DNA from: Treponema sp.
GTDB taxonomy: Bacteria > Spirochaetota > Spirochaetia > Treponematales > Treponemataceae
Direction: 5' to 3'
NCBI GenBank assembly: GCA_017617145.1
Contig: JAFZWX010000151.1
Coordinates: 1 to 7,342 of the forward strand
Length of the DNA stretch: 7,342 nt
Shown here: piece by piece, positions 5,953 to 7,342 of the stretch
How positions within the stretch are numbered: position 1 is the stretch's first letter
Layout of the letters: every line of letters begins with the position of its first letter
The notes under the pieces: generated by a model
What the model was told of the DNA's origin: nothing
Database searches by the model: none
What the model saw: only the letters and a program-made list of their open reading frames with translations
Program-made: the position numbers and the translations under genes

Positions 5953-6002
5953 AAAATTGTAATTAGTACAAAAATTTGTGTACCAGATGGCATTCAAAAG
6001 CC

Positions 6003-6031
6003 TTGAAGAAACAAGTTTTTTATACTATATT
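6003..6031 (+). promoter_or_regulatory. Possible second pflB promoter P2
   Basis: TTGAAG (6003-6008), a 17-base spacer and TATATT (6026-6031) would start transcription near 6038. That is one base before the leader hairpin at 6039. It is weaker than P1, and the AT-rich context raises the chance of a false match. Confidence 0.4.
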
Positions 6032-6038
6032 ATAAATT

Positions 6039-6070
6039 CCGATGCGGAAAGTTTTTCCATGCTACATCGG
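6039..6070 (+). promoter_or_regulatory. Nested hairpin in the pflB leader
   Basis: CCGATG (6039-6044) pairs with CATCGG (6065-6070). Inside it, GGAAA (6046-6050) pairs with TTTCC (6054-6058) around a GTT loop. A self-complementary CAATTAATTG follows at 6073-6082, and the Shine-Dalgarno AGAGG lies at 6112-6116. It matches no riboswitch class I know. A 5'-stabilising hairpin is the simplest role, by inference. Confidence 0.5.
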
Positions 6071-6123
6071 GTCAATTAATTGTCCAAGGGAACTCACACT
6101 TCCTGCGGAAAAGAGGTGCTTTT

Positions 6124-7342
6124 ATGGCTTTAAGACCAGAATGGGAAGGATTTAATCCTGACGGTTTATGGACTAGCGAAGTTAATGTTCGCGACTTTAT
6201 TCAGGCTAACTATACAGAGTATGATGGAGATCAGTCTTTCCTGGCTGGTCCAACAGCAGCTACTAACAAGCTTTTTGATGAGCTCCAGAAATTGCAGAAG
6301 GCTGAACATGACAAGGTTTCTGTAGGTCTGGATGGAAAAGAAAGAAGAGGTGTTCTTGATATGGATACTGATGTTGTATCAGGTCTTACATCACACCCAG
6401 CAGCTTACATCTGCCCAGAAGGAAAAGATTTGGAGCAGGTTGTAGGTCTTCAGACAGACAAACCTTTGAAGCGTGCATTCATGCCATTTGGTGGAATTAA
6501 CATGGCAGAGCAGTCTTGCGAAATGTACGGCTACAAGAGAAACGAAGAACTCCACAAAATCTTTACAGAATATCACAAGACACATAACCAGGGTGTATTT
6601 GATGTTTACACTCCAGAGATCCGCAAGGCTCGTTCAGCTCATATCTTGACTGGACTTCCTGATACATACGGTCGTGGTCGTATCGTTGGTGACTACCGCC
6701 GTGTTGCTCTTTACGGTATTGATTACCTTATCAAATGCAAGGAAGAGGATAAGCTTAACTACGGTAACGGAACAATGACAGAAGACATTATCCGTCAGCG
6801 CGAAGAGCTTACAGACCAGATTAATGCTCTTAAGGGTATTAAGGCTATGGCTGCTCTTTATGGTTATGATATTTCTAAACCAGCTACAACTGCTAAGGAA
6901 GCTTTCCAGTGGTTGTACTTCGGATACCTTGCTGCTATTAAGACACAGAACGGTGCTGCTATGTCTGTAGGTCGTGTATCTACATTCCTGGACATCTACA
7001 TCGAACGCGATCTTAAGAAGGGCATCCTTACAGAAGAAAAAGCTCAGGAACTTGTTGACCATATCGTTATGAAGTTCCGCATGGTACGCTTTGCTCGTAT
7101 CGAATCATATAACCAGCTCTTCTCTGGTGACCCAGTTTGGGCTACGCTGGAAGTAGGTGGACTTGGACAGGACGGACGCGCTCAGGTAACAAAGAACGAC
7201 TTCCGTTTCCTCCACACATTGGAAAACATGGGACCAAGCCCTGAGCCAAACATCACTGTTCTTTACTCTAAGAGACTCCCAGAAAACTTCCGCCGCTATG
7301 CTGAAAAGATTTCTATTGATACATCTTATATTCAGTATGAGA
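6124..7342 (+). CDS. pflB: Pyruvate formate-lyase (formate C-acetyltransferase), 3' end cut by window
   Basis: The enzyme converts pyruvate and CoA to acetyl-CoA and formate in anaerobic fermentation. It is a cytoplasmic homodimer that needs a glycyl radical installed by PflA, which is not in this window. The 406 codons present match the family throughout: PEWEGFNPDGLW at 5-16, SFLAGPTAATNKLFDEL at 38-54, YGRGRIVGDYRRVALYG at 182-198, GAAMSVGRVSTFLDIYIERD at 277-296, PEPNITVLYSKRLPENF at 373-389 and SIDTSYIQYE at 397-406. The usual length is about 750-760 residues. The catalytic Cys-Cys pair would lie about 15-20 residues past the window end, and the radical Gly near the C-terminus, so neither can be checked. 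The frame is open to the last base. The start is set by AGAGG seven bases upstream and the family N-terminus. Codons look more uniform than in the minus-strand genes, as expected for high expression. Confidence 0.97.
   Translation, partial: MALRPEWEGFNPDGLWTSEVNVRDFIQANYTEYDGDQSFLAGPTAATNKLFDELQKLQKAEHDKVSVGLDGKERRGVLDMDTDVVSGLTSHPAAYICPEGKDLEQVVGLQTDKPLKRAFMPFGGINMAEQSCEMYGYKRNEELHKIFTEYHKTHNQGVFDVYTPEIRKARSAHILTGLPDTYGRGRIVGDYRRVALYGIDYLIKCKEEDKLNYGNGTMTEDIIRQREELTDQINALKGIKAMAALYGYDISKPATTAKEAFQWLYFGYLAAIKTQNGAAMSVGRVSTFLDIYIERDLKKGILTEEKAQELVDHIVMKFRMVRFARIESYNQLFSGDPVWATLEVGGLGQDGRAQVTKNDFRFLHTLENMGPSPEPNITVLYSKRLPENFRRYAEKISIDTSYIQYE

Noticed and set aside
6039..6120. ZTP ('pfl' motif) or other known riboswitch
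   Set aside because: The pfl motif name refers to a different RNA, and I see none of its conserved core or that of other common classes.
6634..7062. 142-residue antisense open frame
   Set aside because: It is antisense to clearly conserved pflB sequence.

Overview
The window looks like a chromosomal segment of a gut- or rumen-type spirochaete close to Treponema. This is inferred from moderate-to-low GC, a DUF2804-like protein next to a large unrecognised protein, a pyruvate formate-lyase with strongly selected codons, and a cytoplasmic beta-CASP nuclease. The genus was not proven by any search.

Layout. A three-gene minus-strand group fills positions 42-3754. In transcription order it is a DUF2804-like protein (2702-3754), a 657-residue protein of unknown function (718-2691), and a small serine recombinase of the Mpi 'master DNA invertase' type (42-644). 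The first two are tightly coupled, with the stop codon of one forming part of the Shine-Dalgarno of the next. The recombinase is separated from them by a hairpin plus T-tract. That hairpin looks like the operon terminator and also contains the recombinase ribosome binding site. A CAAAC pentanucleotide repeat lies just beyond the recombinase stop codon, at the window edge.

The 641-base divergent gap 3755-4395 is mostly two large fold-back elements (3767-4045 and 4128-4330) that share the same end motif. The left arm of the first carries a 36-bp repeat twice with a 34-bp spacer, and its left edge supplies the -35 region of the DUF2804 promoter. A good sigma-70 promoter for the plus-strand genes lies just outside the second element.

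On the plus strand, 4396-5817 encodes an MBL/beta-CASP ribonuclease with all metal ligands present. A third, unrelated fold-back (5824-5905, 30-bp arms) follows. Then come a near-consensus promoter with an overlapping palindrome, a long leader with a possible second promoter and a hairpin, and the first 406 codons of pyruvate formate-lyase (pflB), cut by the window end before its catalytic cysteine pair.

The genes do not form one obvious pathway. PflB is central fermentative metabolism, the beta-CASP protein is RNA processing or decay, and the recombinase is accessory and probably acquired. The most unusual content is non-coding: the fold-back elements and how promoters and ribosome binding sites are embedded in or beside them. 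No complete novel defence or mobile system could be demonstrated here.
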